This document shows, one piece after another, positions 9,647-17,791 of a stretch of DNA of 64,000 nt. The notes below the pieces were generated by a model that saw only the letters and a list, made by a program, of their open reading frames with translations, had not been told where the DNA came from and made no database searches. Position numbers and translations under genes: made by a program. Where the stretch lies: NCBI RefSeq assembly GCF_024703995.1, contig NZ_JAMXQV010000007.1:248001-312000 (forward strand), in the 5' to 3' direction. Within the stretch, counting starts at the first letter, position 1, and the number at the start of each line of letters is the position of its first letter. The stretch is from Amycolatopsis iheyensis. GTDB lineage: Bacteria > Actinomycetota > Actinomycetes > Mycobacteriales > Pseudonocardiaceae.

Positions 9647-9756
9647 GCCCCCGCCACCACCCTCAACCGAGGCGCTTCGCGCCGCTGTATTGATACAACC
9701 GACACGTTAGCCGCCACCACCGACAGTTTTACACGTCAACCGATCATGTACAGCGT

Positions 9757-9783
9757 CTTGACAGCAGAGCAATCCGTGTCAAG
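9757..9783. promoter_or_regulatory. Inverted repeat before TetR gene, candidate operator
   Basis: CTTGACA at 9757-9763 is repeated in inverse as TGTCAAG at 9777-9783, with 13 bp between. It ends 8 bp before the GTG of the TetR gene and could serve for autoregulation. The left arm also resembles a -35 box (TTGACA). Inference from position and symmetry only. Confidence 0.45.
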
Positions 9784-9791
9784 GTGGGGGT

Positions 9792-10376
9792 GTGACCAGC
9801 TTCACTGACCGGACGAAGGCGTCCCTCCGGGAAGCCCTGCTCGACGCGGCCGCGGACCTGTTGCCGGAGGCCGGTTACGCGGGCCTGCGGATGGCCGACG
9901 TCGCCGCCGGGGCCGGGGTGAGCAGGCAGACCGTCTACAACGAGTTCGGCAACAAGGCGGCGCTGACCCAGGCGGTGGCGCTGCGCACCGCGTCGGAGTT
10001 CCTCGACGGGATCCGGCAGCGGTTCGAGACGGCGGACGGCCTCCTGGCCGGCATCCACCACGCCGTCGTCTACACGATCGAGCACGCGCGCGAGAACCGC
10101 CTGGTCGCGGCCGCGCTCGGCACCGAGGCGGGCGAGGACCTGCTGCCCCTGCTCACCACCAAGGGCGAACCCATCCTCACCGCGGCCGCCGCTCTCGCCG
10201 CCGAGCAGTACCGGGAGTTCGAGCCCGGGCTCTCGGCGGAGTCCGCGGCTCTGCTCGCGGAGACCGTCGTGCGGCTTTCCCTGTCCCACCTGGTGCTGCC
10301 CACGCATTCGGCGACCGAGGCCGCCGACTCCGTCACCGCGGTGCTGGCGCCCGCGATTCGCCGATTCGTCCACTGA
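9792..10376 (+). CDS. TetR-family transcriptional regulator
   Basis: A 194-residue protein from GTG 9792. Residues 10-55 hold a TetR N-terminal HTH ([18 protein letters not shown], then [14 protein letters not shown]). The remainder is an all-helical ligand-binding part without recognisable specificity. An inverted repeat lies directly upstream. The R2lox gene follows 23 bp downstream on the same strand. In M. tuberculosis I recall a TetR gene (Rv0232) next to the R2lox gene (Rv0233), so this pairing seems conserved and the regulator probably controls the oxidase. Confidence 0.88.
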   Translation: MTSFTDRTKASLREALLDAAADLLPEAGYAGLRMADVAAGAGVSRQTVYNEFGNKAALTQAVALRTASEFLDGIRQRFETADGLLAGIHHAVVYTIEHARENRLVAAALGTEAGEDLLPLLTTKGEPILTAAAALAAEQYREFEPGLSAESAALLAETVVRLSLSHLVLPTHSATEAADSVTAVLAPAIRRFVH

Positions 10377-10399
10377 TTCGTCCACAATGGAGTGACACG

Positions 10400-11368
10400 A
10401 TGACCGACACGCTCTCCGAACTGCGAACCGGTTTCTCCTCGCTGCGCAAGGGCGGCCTGAACTGGGACTCGTTCCCGCTGCGGCTGTTCGTCAAGGGCAA
10501 CAAGAAGTTCTGGAACCCGGCCGACATCGACTTCAGCCGTGAGCGCGACGGCTGGGACACGCTGAACGACGAGCAGAAGCGCAGCACGACGTACCTCGTC
10601 GCGCAGTTCATCGCCGGGGAAGAAGCCGTCACCGAGGACATCCAGCCGTTCATGCGGGCGATGTCGGCGACCGGCCGGTTCGGCGACGAGATGTACCTGA
10701 CGCAGTTCTGCTTCGAGGAAGCCAAGCACACGGAAGTGTTCCGGCGCTGGATGGACGCGGTCGGGCTGACCGAGGACCTGCACCCGTACGTCGCCGAAAA
10801 CCCGCACTACCGCAAGCTGTTCTACGAAGAACTACCCCGGTCGCTGCGTGCGCTGGAGGAAGATCCCAGCCCGCTCAACCAGATCCGCGCGAGCGTGACC
10901 TACAACCACGTGATCGAGGGCAGCCTGGCGCTGACGGGTTACTACTCGTGGCAGCTGATCTGCACGCAGAACGACATCCTGCCGGGCATGCAGGAGCTGG
11001 TCCGCCGCATCGGCGACGACGAGCGCCGCCACATGGCGTGGGGCACGTTCACCTGCCGCCGCCACGTCGCCGCGGACGACTCGCTGTGGGACGCGGTGCA
11101 GCAGCGGATGGGTGAGCTGCTGCCGCACGCGCTCAGCATGATCCAGTGGGTGCAGGACCAGTTCGAGGAAGTGCCGTTCGATAACGACCCCGAGGAGATC
11201 ATCCAGTACGCGGCGGACCGCGCCCAGCGCCGCCTGGGCGCGATCGAGTCGGCGCGCGGAATGCCGGTGGAGCAGATCGACCTCGACTACTCACCCGAGC
11301 ACCTCGAAGAGACCTTCGGCGAGGAAGACGCGAAGGCGATCGCGGAAGCGGCCGCGGCGGTTTCCTGA
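10400..11368 (+). CDS. R2-like ligand-binding oxidase (R2lox)
   Basis: A 322-residue ferritin-fold protein of the ribonucleotide reductase R2 superfamily. The six metal ligands line up with Rv0233 R2lox shifted by six residues: E74, E107, H110, E173, E208, H211 (motifs [26 protein letters not shown]). V77 and Y168 sit where the Val-Tyr ether cross-link forms in characterised R2lox. It is therefore expected to assemble a Mn/Fe centre and bind a fatty-acid-like ligand rather than generate a radical for nucleotide reduction. ATG 10400 is preceded by GGAGTGACACG. A TetR gene is directly upstream and a strong bidirectional terminator follows. Often annotated, misleadingly, as ribonucleotide reductase beta subunit. 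Confidence 0.9.
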   Translation: MTDTLSELRTGFSSLRKGGLNWDSFPLRLFVKGNKKFWNPADIDFSRERDGWDTLNDEQKRSTTYLVAQFIAGEEAVTEDIQPFMRAMSATGRFGDEMYLTQFCFEEAKHTEVFRRWMDAVGLTEDLHPYVAENPHYRKLFYEELPRSLRALEEDPSPLNQIRASVTYNHVIEGSLALTGYYSWQLICTQNDILPGMQELVRRIGDDERRHMAWGTFTCRRHVAADDSLWDAVQQRMGELLPHALSMIQWVQDQFEEVPFDNDPEEIIQYAADRAQRRLGAIESARGMPVEQIDLDYSPEHLEETFGEEDAKAIAEAAAAVS

Positions 11369-11378
11369 GGCGCACCAT

Positions 11379-11411
11379 CGAGGGGCACCTCCGAGGTGGA
11401 GGTGCCCCTCG
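11379..11411. terminator. Bidirectional intrinsic terminator
   Basis: A perfect 14-bp stem (11379-11392 with 11398-11411) around a 5-nt loop, 10 bp after the R2lox stop and 10 bp before the convergent stop at 11422. On the + strand it runs into GTGGTTTTCG. It can end both convergent genes. Confidence 0.8.
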
Positions 11412-11421
11412 TGGTTTTCGC

Positions 11422-11904
11422 TCAGAGGCCGATCGCGCCGAGGGTCCCGGTCAGGACGCCGTCGCCGCCACGGTCGTGGCCGCCGTCGCTGCCGGTGCTC
11501 GCGTGGGTGTCACTCGAGCCGGCGCCGTCCTGGCCCGCCCAGCCGGTGTGCTGGCGGTACTGCGAGCCGCCGTCGCGGCTGTTCTCGGCCGACGTGTCCC
11601 AGGTGGCCGCGCCGTCCTTCGAGGCGGCGCCCTGGTGCTGCCGGTACTGGCTGTCGCCGTGGCGGTTCGCCGACGCGGATGTCCCGCTGGTGGCAGCGCC
11701 GTCCGGACCAGCGGCCGTGGAGCTCTCGTGGAAGCTGCTCCCGCCGCGGTGGGTGTCGGCTTGCACGGCGTGCGTCGCCGCGCCGTCCGGGCCCGCCTGG
11801 ACCTCGGTGCCGCCGTAGCTGTCGGCCGAAGCGATTCCGGCGACGCCCAAGGTGAGCGGCAGGGCGAGGGCCCCGGCGGCCATGGTGCGGCGGATCATAC
11901 GCAT
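11422..11904 (-). CDS. Small secreted protein with DGAAT-type repeats
   Basis: A 160-residue protein from ATG 11904, preceded by AAGGGGA at good distance. A signal peptide (MRMIRRTMAAGALALP up to ASA-DSYGG) is followed by about 110 residues made of degenerate repeats of near 29 residues. Each contains A-G-P/K/Q-DGAAT or DGAGS, then HGDSQYRQHQG or DGGSQYRQHTG. The mature protein is hydrophilic, rich in Gly, Ser, Asp, His and Gln, and lacks cysteine. I do not recognise a family. It may be a surface or extracellular protein; no enzymatic motif is visible. It is convergent with R2lox. Confidence 0.7.
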   Translation of the reverse strand: MRMIRRTMAAGALALPLTLGVAGIASADSYGGTEVQAGPDGAATHAVQADTHRGGSSFHESSTAAGPDGAATSGTSASANRHGDSQYRQHQGAASKDGAATWDTSAENSRDGGSQYRQHTGWAGQDGAGSSDTHASTGSDGGHDRGGDGVLTGTLGAIGL

Positions 11905-12079
11905 GAATCTTCCCCTTTTCGTTGACGGATACGGGGTTTCGGTCCGGAACGCTCTCACCGTCCCGGAGCCCGGTTGCCCGTCGCCACGAAGATCATGCGT
12001 GCGAAAACCTGTGTCCCACCCCACCGCTCCGGTGACCAATCCGGCTCGGACAGGCCACCGAAACGGCGTGGTTCAGGAC

Positions 12080-12212
12080 TTCACCATTCGTTGTTGCGCA
12101 TCACGAGATCACCAGTCCCATACGCGAGTCATCGCTTCACCATTCCCATTGACGGGTCATCGCTTCACCAGTCCCAACTGCGCATCGGTCACCACTCCCA
12201 AGCTCGGGTCAC
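12080..12212. repeat. 28-bp degenerate tandem repeat
   Basis: TCACCA(T/G)TC is repeated at 12080, 12108, 12136 and 12164, exactly 28 bp apart, then at 12188 (24 bp). Units share TCACCANTCCCA and end in CGNGTCATCGCT. The array occupies the 369-bp space (11905-12273) between the secreted repeat protein and the acyl-CoA synthetase. I see no gene in this space. Confidence 0.75.
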
Positions 12213-12273
12213 GTCGGTCTCCCTTCGCGAGACACATCTTGCGAAGGCGTAACGCCCGACCGCGCGCCCTGGT

Positions 12274-13932
12274 TTAGGCGTGCTTCGTCGCGGCTGCCTG
12301 CTCCAACCCGAGGAGGCTGATCGACTTCTCGCGCATCTCGACCTTGCGGACCTTGCCGGTGACGGTCATCGGGAACTCCTCGACGACGTGCACGTACCGC
12401 GGGATCTTGTAGCGCGCGAGCTTGCCTTCGCAGAACTCGCGCACCTTCTCGGCGGTCAACGGCGAAGCGCCTTCGCGCATCCGCACCCACGCCATCAGCT
12501 CTTCGCCGTACTTCTCGTCCGGGACGCCGATGACCTGCGCGTCGAGGATGTCCGGGTGCGTGTAGAGGAACTCCTCGATCTCGCGCGGGTAGAGGTTCTC
12601 GCCGCCGCGGATGACCATGTCCTTGATGCGGCCGGTGATGTTGACGTAGCCGTCGCCGTCCATGACGGCCAGGTCGCCGGTGTGCATCCAGCGGGCCGCG
12701 TCGATCGCTTCGGCCGTCTTGTCCGCCTGCTCCCAGTAGCCGAGCATCACCGAATACCCGCGTGTGCACAGCTCGCCCGGCTCGCCGCGCGGCACCGTCA
12801 GCCCGGTTTCCGGGTCGACGACCTTGACCTCCAGGTGCGGCCCGACCCGCCCGACCGTCGACACGCGACGCTCGATCGAGTCGTCCGCGCGGGTCTGCGT
12901 CGACACCGGGGACGTCTCGGTCATGCCGTAGCAGATCGACACCTCCGCCATCCCCATCCGGTCGATGACCTGCTTCATCACCTCGACCGGGCACGGCGAG
13001 CCCGCCATGATCCCGGTCCGCAGCGACGACAGGTCGAAGCTCGCGAAGTCCGGGTGGTTCAGCTCGGCGATGAACATGGTCGGCACGCCGTAGAGCGAGG
13101 TGCACTGCTCGGCGGCGACGGCTTCCAGCGTGGCGCGTGGGTCGAACGCCGGCGCCGGGATCACCATGCACGAGCCGTGGGTGGTGCACGCGAGGTTGCC
13201 CATCACCATGCCGAAGCAGTGGTAGAAGGGCACCGGGATGCACACCTTGTCGTGTTCGGTGTAGTTGCACAGCTCGCCGACGAAGTAGCCGTTGTTGAGG
13301 ATGTTGTGGTGCGACAGGGTGGCGCCCTTGGGGAAGCCGGTCGTGCCCGAGGTGTACTGGATGTTGATCGGGTCGTCGGCCGAAAGCCCGGCCTGCAGGT
13401 GCGTCAGCTGGGCCGGGTCACCCTGCCAGCCCGCGTCCATCAGGCCCTGCCAGTCGTCGCCGCCGAGGATCACGACGTGTTCGAGCGCGGCGCACTTCTC
13501 GCGCACCTCCTCGACCATTGCGGGATAGTCGGACGTCTTGAACGCGTCCGACGCCACCAGCAGCCGGATGCCGGCCTGGTTGAGCACGTACTCCAGCTCG
13601 TGCGAGCGGTACGCGGGGTTGATGTTGACCAGGATCGCGCCGATCTTCGCGGTCGCGTACTGCAGGAACGTCCACTCGGCGCGGTTGGGCGACCAGATGC
13701 CGACCCGGTCCCCCTTGCCGATGCCCCGCGCGACCAGCCCCAGCGCCAGCGCGTTCACCTCGGCGGCGAGCTCGCGGTAGGTCCAGCGGCGCCCGGCGGT
13801 CCGGTCGACGAGGGCGTCCCGGTCCCCGAACGCGGCCACCGTCCGGTCGAAGTTGTCCCCGATGGTGTCGCCGAGCAGCGGGACCTCGGAAATCCCCGAG
13901 GCGTAACTCGGCAGGGCGGGCGCGTCAGGCAT
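12274..13932 (-). CDS. Long-chain fatty-acid/acyl-CoA synthetase (FadD-like)
   Basis: A 552-residue AMP-forming ligase. The ATP-binding P-loop is [11 protein letters not shown], the A5 motif is [10 protein letters not shown], and the A7/A8 region reads [20 protein letters not shown] followed by [17 protein letters not shown]. The catalytic lysine lies in the C-terminal TVTGKVRK. Product would be an acyl-adenylate, then acyl-CoA. It resembles the FadD35 type in length and motifs, but the acyl substrate cannot be read off. ATG 13932 has an AGGAGG box 6 nt upstream. The gene stands alone: a repeat array follows it and a divergent secreted protein gene lies upstream. Confidence 0.9.
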   Translation of the reverse strand: MPDAPALPSYASGISEVPLLGDTIGDNFDRTVAAFGDRDALVDRTAGRRWTYRELAAEVNALALGLVARGIGKGDRVGIWSPNRAEWTFLQYATAKIGAILVNINPAYRSHELEYVLNQAGIRLLVASDAFKTSDYPAMVEEVREKCAALEHVVILGGDDWQGLMDAGWQGDPAQLTHLQAGLSADDPINIQYTSGTTGFPKGATLSHHNILNNGYFVGELCNYTEHDKVCIPVPFYHCFGMVMGNLACTTHGSCMVIPAPAFDPRATLEAVAAEQCTSLYGVPTMFIAELNHPDFASFDLSSLRTGIMAGSPCPVEVMKQVIDRMGMAEVSICYGMTETSPVSTQTRADDSIERRVSTVGRVGPHLEVKVVDPETGLTVPRGEPGELCTRGYSVMLGYWEQADKTAEAIDAARWMHTGDLAVMDGDGYVNITGRIKDMVIRGGENLYPREIEEFLYTHPDILDAQVIGVPDEKYGEELMAWVRMREGASPLTAEKVREFCEGKLARYKIPRYVHVVEEFPMTVTGKVRKVEMREKSISLLGLEQAAATKHA

Positions 13933-14035
13933 GGTGCCTCCTGAAGTCGACGGTGACTGCCGCCGAGTCTAAGAACCCGGTACCGGGTCAGCCAGCTCGG
14001 TGGCAGGATCCACCTGGGACAAGGGAGGGGACCCG

Positions 14036-14935
14036 ATGCGAAGAATCCTGGCTCTGACGGCGGCGCTTCTGCTGCTCGTGCCGGCCATGCCGGCGGCCGC
14101 GGCGACGAAGGTGATCGTGCTGCCCGGCGCCAAGTCCGCCGAAGGCATCACCGCGGCCGGCGGCGGCGACTACTACACCGGCGACCTCGTCACCGGCACG
14201 ATCTTCCGCGAGAACCTCGGCCGCGGCACGGCCGAGCGCTTCATCGAGGCGCCGCCCGGCACCTGGGCGGCCGGGCTGGACTTCGACCGGCGCCACGACC
14301 TGCTGTTCGTCGCCGGTGCGGCCGGCGGCAAGGCCTACGTCTACGACGTCCGGAGCAAGGCGAAGGTCGCGGACTTCACCTTCGGCGACCCGCAGACCTC
14401 CTACGTCAACGACGTGGTGGTGACGCCGCAGGGCGCCTGGTTCACCGACTCCTATCACCCGCAGCTGTTCTTCGTGCCGGTCGTGGCCGGGCGGCTCGGC
14501 ACCCCGCGCACCCTGCCGCTGACCGGGCCCGGGGCGGGCGGCTCCCCCGGCGACTTCTTCATGAACGACATCATCGCCACGCCGTCCGGCGACACCCTGC
14601 TGGTGGCCGCCACGACGCCGGGCAAGGTCTACAAGATCGACCCGCGCACCGGGGTCAGCGCGGAGCTCGCCGGGGTGAACGCGCCCAGCGTCGTCAGCCT
14701 CGTGCTCGAAGGACACCGGCTGTGGGCGGTCCAGCTCGACGACAAGATCACCCGGTGGTGTCTCGACGGCGACCTGAGCCACGGCACCGCGGCCGGCACG
14801 ATCACCGACCCGCTGTTCGACCAGCCGGTCTCGGCGATCAAGGTGGGCAACCACCTCGCCGTCGTCAACTCCCACATCTTCAGCGGCCTCCCGCCCACCA
14901 GTCCGACCTACGAGGTCCTCGTCGTCGGCGCGTAA
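14036..14935 (+). CDS. Secreted SMP-30/beta-propeller-like protein
   Basis: A 299-residue protein from ATG 14036, preceded by AAGGGAGGGG. Signal peptide with cleavage after AAA near residue 23. The mature part has repeated blades (FDRRHDLLFVAGA, YVYDVRSKAKVADF, VNDVVVTPQGAWFTDS, MNDIIATPSGDTLLVA, YKIDPRTGV) of the gluconolactonase/SMP-30-like six-bladed propeller type. The enzymatic role, if any, is not evident. It lies 30 bp before the AAA-ATPase operon on the same strand and could be co-transcribed with it, but a strong SD of the next gene suggests separate control is possible. Confidence 0.7.
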   Translation: MRRILALTAALLLLVPAMPAAAATKVIVLPGAKSAEGITAAGGGDYYTGDLVTGTIFRENLGRGTAERFIEAPPGTWAAGLDFDRRHDLLFVAGAAGGKAYVYDVRSKAKVADFTFGDPQTSYVNDVVVTPQGAWFTDSYHPQLFFVPVVAGRLGTPRTLPLTGPGAGGSPGDFFMNDIIATPSGDTLLVAATTPGKVYKIDPRTGVSAELAGVNAPSVVSLVLEGHRLWAVQLDDKITRWCLDGDLSHGTAAGTITDPLFDQPVSAIKVGNHLAVVNSHIFSGLPPTSPTYEVLVVGA

Positions 14936-14965
14936 GGTGCGAACGGACTTTTCAGGGGGCGATGG

Positions 14966-16582
14966 ATGTCCGGGTTCCGTGACGAGCTGACTCAGCTGCT
15001 GCAGGCGCGTTACCCGCTGCTGGTCGTCGAAACGCACGAGGAGCAGCGGGTGCTGCGGGAGATCCGCGCGGTCGCCGAGGACCAGCAGCGCCTTCGCACG
15101 CCGCGCCGCGTCTACGTCTGGTCCTCCACCACCGGCCTCGCCCCCGCCGGCGGCCCGCCGATCAGCGAGACCCGGGCCGCGGCCGCCGCGCTCGAGCGGA
15201 TCTACGGCTGGGGCGAGCCCGCCGTGTTCGTCTTCGCCGACCTGCACCCGTCGCTGGTCTCCGAGGGCGGGCACCGGCCCGATCCGGACGTCGTCCGCCG
15301 GCTGCGGGAGCTGGCCGCCGCGTTCAAGAACCGGCCGGTGCCGCTGAGCCTGATCCTCGTGTCGCCGTCATTGCCGGTGCCGCCGGAGCTGGAGCACGAC
15401 GCCACCGTCCTCGACTTCCCGCTGCCCGACCAGCGCCAGATCGGCGAGCTGCTCGACGGCATGGTCGCCGCGCACCGGCAGAACGTCCGGATCAGCATCG
15501 ACCGCGACGACCGCGACATGATCGTCGCCGCCGCACGCGGCCTCACGCTGCCCGAAGCCGAGAACGCCTTCGCCAGGGCGCTCGTCGAGGGCGGCGGGCT
15601 CGATCCCAGCGACCTGGAGCTGATCCTCGCCGAGAAGCGCCAGGCCGTCCGCCGGTCCGGGATGCTCGACATCGTCCCGGCGGAGACGAGCTTCGACGCC
15701 GTCGGCGGCCTCGACCGGCTCAAGCGCTGGCTCACCAAGCGCACCGGCACCTGGACACCAGCGGCGTCGGCGTACAACCTCGCCGCGCCGAAGGGCCTGC
15801 TGCTCACCGGCGTCCCCGGCTGCGGCAAGAGCCTGTCCGCGGTGTGCGTCGCGAACATGTGGCGCCTGCCGCTGCTGCGTCTCGACCTGGGCCGGGTCTT
15901 CGCCGGGCTCGTGGGCTCGAGCGAGAAGAACATCCGCACGGTCATCCGCACCGCGGAAGGCATCGCGCCGTGCGTGTTGTGGGTCGACGAGATCGAGAAG
16001 GGCCTCGCGGGCGCGGGTGGCGGCGGTGACGGCGGCACCGCGCGGCGCGTCTTCGGCACCTTCCTGTCCTGGATGCAGGAGAAGTCGGCGCCGGTGTTCG
16101 TGATGGCCACCGCGAACCAGGTCGGCTCGCTGCCGCCGGAGTTCCTCCGCAAGGGCCGCTTCGACGAGATCTTCTTCGTCGACCTGCCCTCGGCGCCCGA
16201 GCGTGCCGCGATCTGGCGGATCCACCTGGCCAAGCGCGTCACCGACGCGTTCGTCGCGAGCGAACTGCCCGTGGACGACGCGCTGTTCGCCGAGCTCGCC
16301 GACGTCAGCGCGGGTTACAGCGGCGCCGAGATCGAGCAGGCCGTGCTGTCCGGGCTGGTCGACGCGTTCGCCGAGAAGCGGCCGCTGCGCCGGGACGACC
16401 TGGTGCGCGCGGTGAAGTCGACCGTGCCGTTGTCGGTCACCCAGGCCGACGAGATCCTGGCCATCCGGAACTGGGCGGAGACCCGGGCCGTCGCAGCCAC
16501 GGACACCGCCGGCGAAGCGGTCGCCGAGCGGGTCGCCACGCCCGCGCCGGAGTCCCCGAGGGGAAGGACGATCGACGTATGA
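14966..16582 (+). CDS. Ycf46-like AAA+ ATPase
   Basis: A 538-residue protein beginning [20 protein letters not shown]. The N-terminal 240 residues match the Ycf46-type arrangement ([19 protein letters not shown]). The AAA+ module has Walker A GVPGCGKS (282-289), Walker B VLWVDE (337-342), sensor-1 MATANQ and arginine finger FLRKGRFDE, then a lid subdomain ending in [13 protein letters not shown]. Ycf46 proteins of cyanobacteria and algal plastids are poorly understood. GGGGGCG precedes the ATG. Four further genes overlap or abut downstream (DUF2997, radical SAM, DUF1257-like, HhH), and the next start ATG overlaps this stop by 4 bp, indicating one operon and probably one complex or pathway. 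Confidence 0.88.
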   Translation: MSGFRDELTQLLQARYPLLVVETHEEQRVLREIRAVAEDQQRLRTPRRVYVWSSTTGLAPAGGPPISETRAAAAALERIYGWGEPAVFVFADLHPSLVSEGGHRPDPDVVRRLRELAAAFKNRPVPLSLILVSPSLPVPPELEHDATVLDFPLPDQRQIGELLDGMVAAHRQNVRISIDRDDRDMIVAAARGLTLPEAENAFARALVEGGGLDPSDLELILAEKRQAVRRSGMLDIVPAETSFDAVGGLDRLKRWLTKRTGTWTPAASAYNLAAPKGLLLTGVPGCGKSLSAVCVANMWRLPLLRLDLGRVFAGLVGSSEKNIRTVIRTAEGIAPCVLWVDEIEKGLAGAGGGGDGGTARRVFGTFLSWMQEKSAPVFVMATANQVGSLPPEFLRKGRFDEIFFVDLPSAPERAAIWRIHLAKRVTDAFVASELPVDDALFAELADVSAGYSGAEIEQAVLSGLVDAFAEKRPLRRDDLVRAVKSTVPLSVTQADEILAIRNWAETRAVAATDTAGEAVAERVATPAPESPRGRTIDV

Positions 16583-16794
16583 CGCACCGCGTGACCGTCA
16601 CCATCGGCAAGGACGGCTCGATCAGCGCCGAGACCCACGGCGTGACCGGGTCGAAGTGCCTCGACTACATCCCGCTGCTCGAGGACCTGCTCGGCGCGGA
16701 GACCGAGACGTCGGAGTTCACCGAGGACTACCGGCGGACGTCGGCTTCCGCCGAAAACACGGCGTCGCAGCAGCAGTCGCAATGGAACTCCTGA
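16579..16794 (+). CDS. DUF2997 small protein
   Basis: A 71-residue protein whose ATG overlaps the ATPase stop (ATGA). The pattern VTVTIGKDGSISAETHGVTG followed by KCLDYIPLLEDLLGAET is the DUF2997 signature: a short beta hairpin, then a conserved Cys and helix. In cyanobacteria DUF2997 genes sit beside ycf35 (DUF1257), and here a DUF1257-like gene is two positions downstream. Function unknown; the conserved Cys28 could be a ligand or a modification site. Its last 13 bp overlap the next gene. Confidence 0.8.
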   Translation: MTHRVTVTIGKDGSISAETHGVTGSKCLDYIPLLEDLLGAETETSEFTEDYRRTSASAENTASQQQSQWNS

Positions 16795-17357
16795 ACCTCC
16801 ACCGGATCGTCGACGTCACCGCGGCCGAAGGGCCCGGCCTGCGGTGCGCGGTGTGGACGCAGGGGTGTTCGGTGCGCTGCCCCGGGTGCTTCAACCCGCA
16901 GACGTGGACGACCCGCGGCGGTTTTCGCCTGGCGTGGCCGGACCTGGTTTCGCGCGTCCTGGCGATCGACGGCATCGAGGGCGTCACGCTGCTCGGCGGC
17001 GAGCCGTTCGACCAGCCTGGGCCGCTCGGGTGCTTCGCCGCCGCGGTGCGCTCGGCGGGCCTCTCGGTGATGACGTTCACCGGGCACGTCCTGGAAGAGC
17101 TGCCGCCGTCGCAGCTGCTGGACTCGACGGACCTGCTGGTGGACGGGCCGTTCCTGGCCGAGGAGCCGGAGCCGTCGCGGCCGTGGGTGGGCTCGGCGAA
17201 CCAGCGGTTCCACTTCCTGACCGACCGCTACGACGAGTCGATCTTCACCACCCCGAACCGCCTGGAGCTCACGATCGCGCCGGACGGCGGGATCGAGCTG
17301 AACGGGTTCGCCACCACCGAAGTGCTCGAAGCGCTGCTCGAAGGGGACCACCGATGA
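16782..17357 (+). CDS. NrdG-like 4Fe-4S radical-SAM activase-type protein
   Basis: A 191-residue protein; ATG 16782 gives MELLNLHRIVDVTAAEGPGL, the usual N-terminus of this group. Cys29, Cys33 and Cys36 form the CxxxCxxC radical-SAM cluster site (GCSVRCPGC). GVTLLGGEPFDQP is the SAM-binding GGE motif. Size and order match the 4Fe-4S single-cluster, NrdG-like activases, but no glycyl-radical enzyme gene is present nearby. In this operon it more likely modifies or serves the DUF2997/DUF1257 partners than an anaerobic reductase (inference). It overlaps the genes on both sides (13 bp upstream, 4 bp downstream). Confidence 0.87.
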   Translation: MELLNLHRIVDVTAAEGPGLRCAVWTQGCSVRCPGCFNPQTWTTRGGFRLAWPDLVSRVLAIDGIEGVTLLGGEPFDQPGPLGCFAAAVRSAGLSVMTFTGHVLEELPPSQLLDSTDLLVDGPFLAEEPEPSRPWVGSANQRFHFLTDRYDESIFTTPNRLELTIAPDGGIELNGFATTEVLEALLEGDHR

Positions 17358-17791
17358 GCGTCACGCTCAAGCTGCGCAGCGAGGCGCTCGCGCAGCTCAA
17401 CGCGGCCACGATCGCCGCGCACACGCAGGCCGGCGTCGTCACCGTGCGGACCCGGATGCGCCACCGCGACCTGCTCGCCCGCGCGTTGACCGGCCTGCGG
17501 GCGCAGGTGACCGACGACGGCACCGCCGTCGTCGCCGCGTGGGAGGGCCGCCGCGTCACGTTCGTTTACGGCCCCGACGGCGTCCAGCTCGCGCACGTCG
17601 ACGGGCCGGGGCTCGCCGAAGCCGAGGCTTCGCGGCTGGTGCTGTCGGTCGACGAGGCCTACGCGGCTCAGGTGCAGCAGGCAGTGCTCGCGCGGCTGAA
17701 GCAGCGCGCGGCGTCGAACGGGATGGTCGTCGAGTCCGAGCGGGTCAACGCCGACCAGTCGATCAGCGTCACCCTGGCCGCCACGTCGTGA
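17354..17791 (+). CDS. DUF1257/Ycf35-like protein
   Basis: A 145-residue protein starting at ATG 17354, overlapping the previous stop by 4 bp. The order HRDLLARAL, VAAWEGRRVTFVYGPDG, YAAQVQQAVLARLKQ, then SNGMVVESERVNADQSISVTL follows the Ycf35/DUF1257 plan: an N-terminal alpha/beta part, then a helix and a terminal beta hairpin with a DGS/DQS turn. Similarity is by pattern and context, so the assignment is moderate. Its partner families DUF2997 and Ycf46 are in the same operon. Its stop TGA overlaps the next GTG. Confidence 0.65.
   Translation: MSVTLKLRSEALAQLNAATIAAHTQAGVVTVRTRMRHRDLLARALTGLRAQVTDDGTAVVAAWEGRRVTFVYGPDGVQLAHVDGPGLAEAEASRLVLSVDEAYAAQVQQAVLARLKQRAASNGMVVESERVNADQSISVTLAATS

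Noticed and set aside
10400..11368. Class I ribonucleotide reductase small subunit
   Set aside because: Ligand spacing, the Val/Tyr cross-link pair, the TetR neighbour and absence of a large subunit gene fit R2lox instead.
12280..13944. 554-codon frame opposite the acyl-CoA synthetase
   Set aside because: The minus strand has every AMP-ligase motif; the + frame is Arg/His-rich noise.
16782..17357. Anaerobic ribonucleotide reductase activase (nrdG) in a strict sense
   Set aside because: No nrdD or other glycyl-radical enzyme is adjacent and the operon context is Ycf46/DUF2997/DUF1257.
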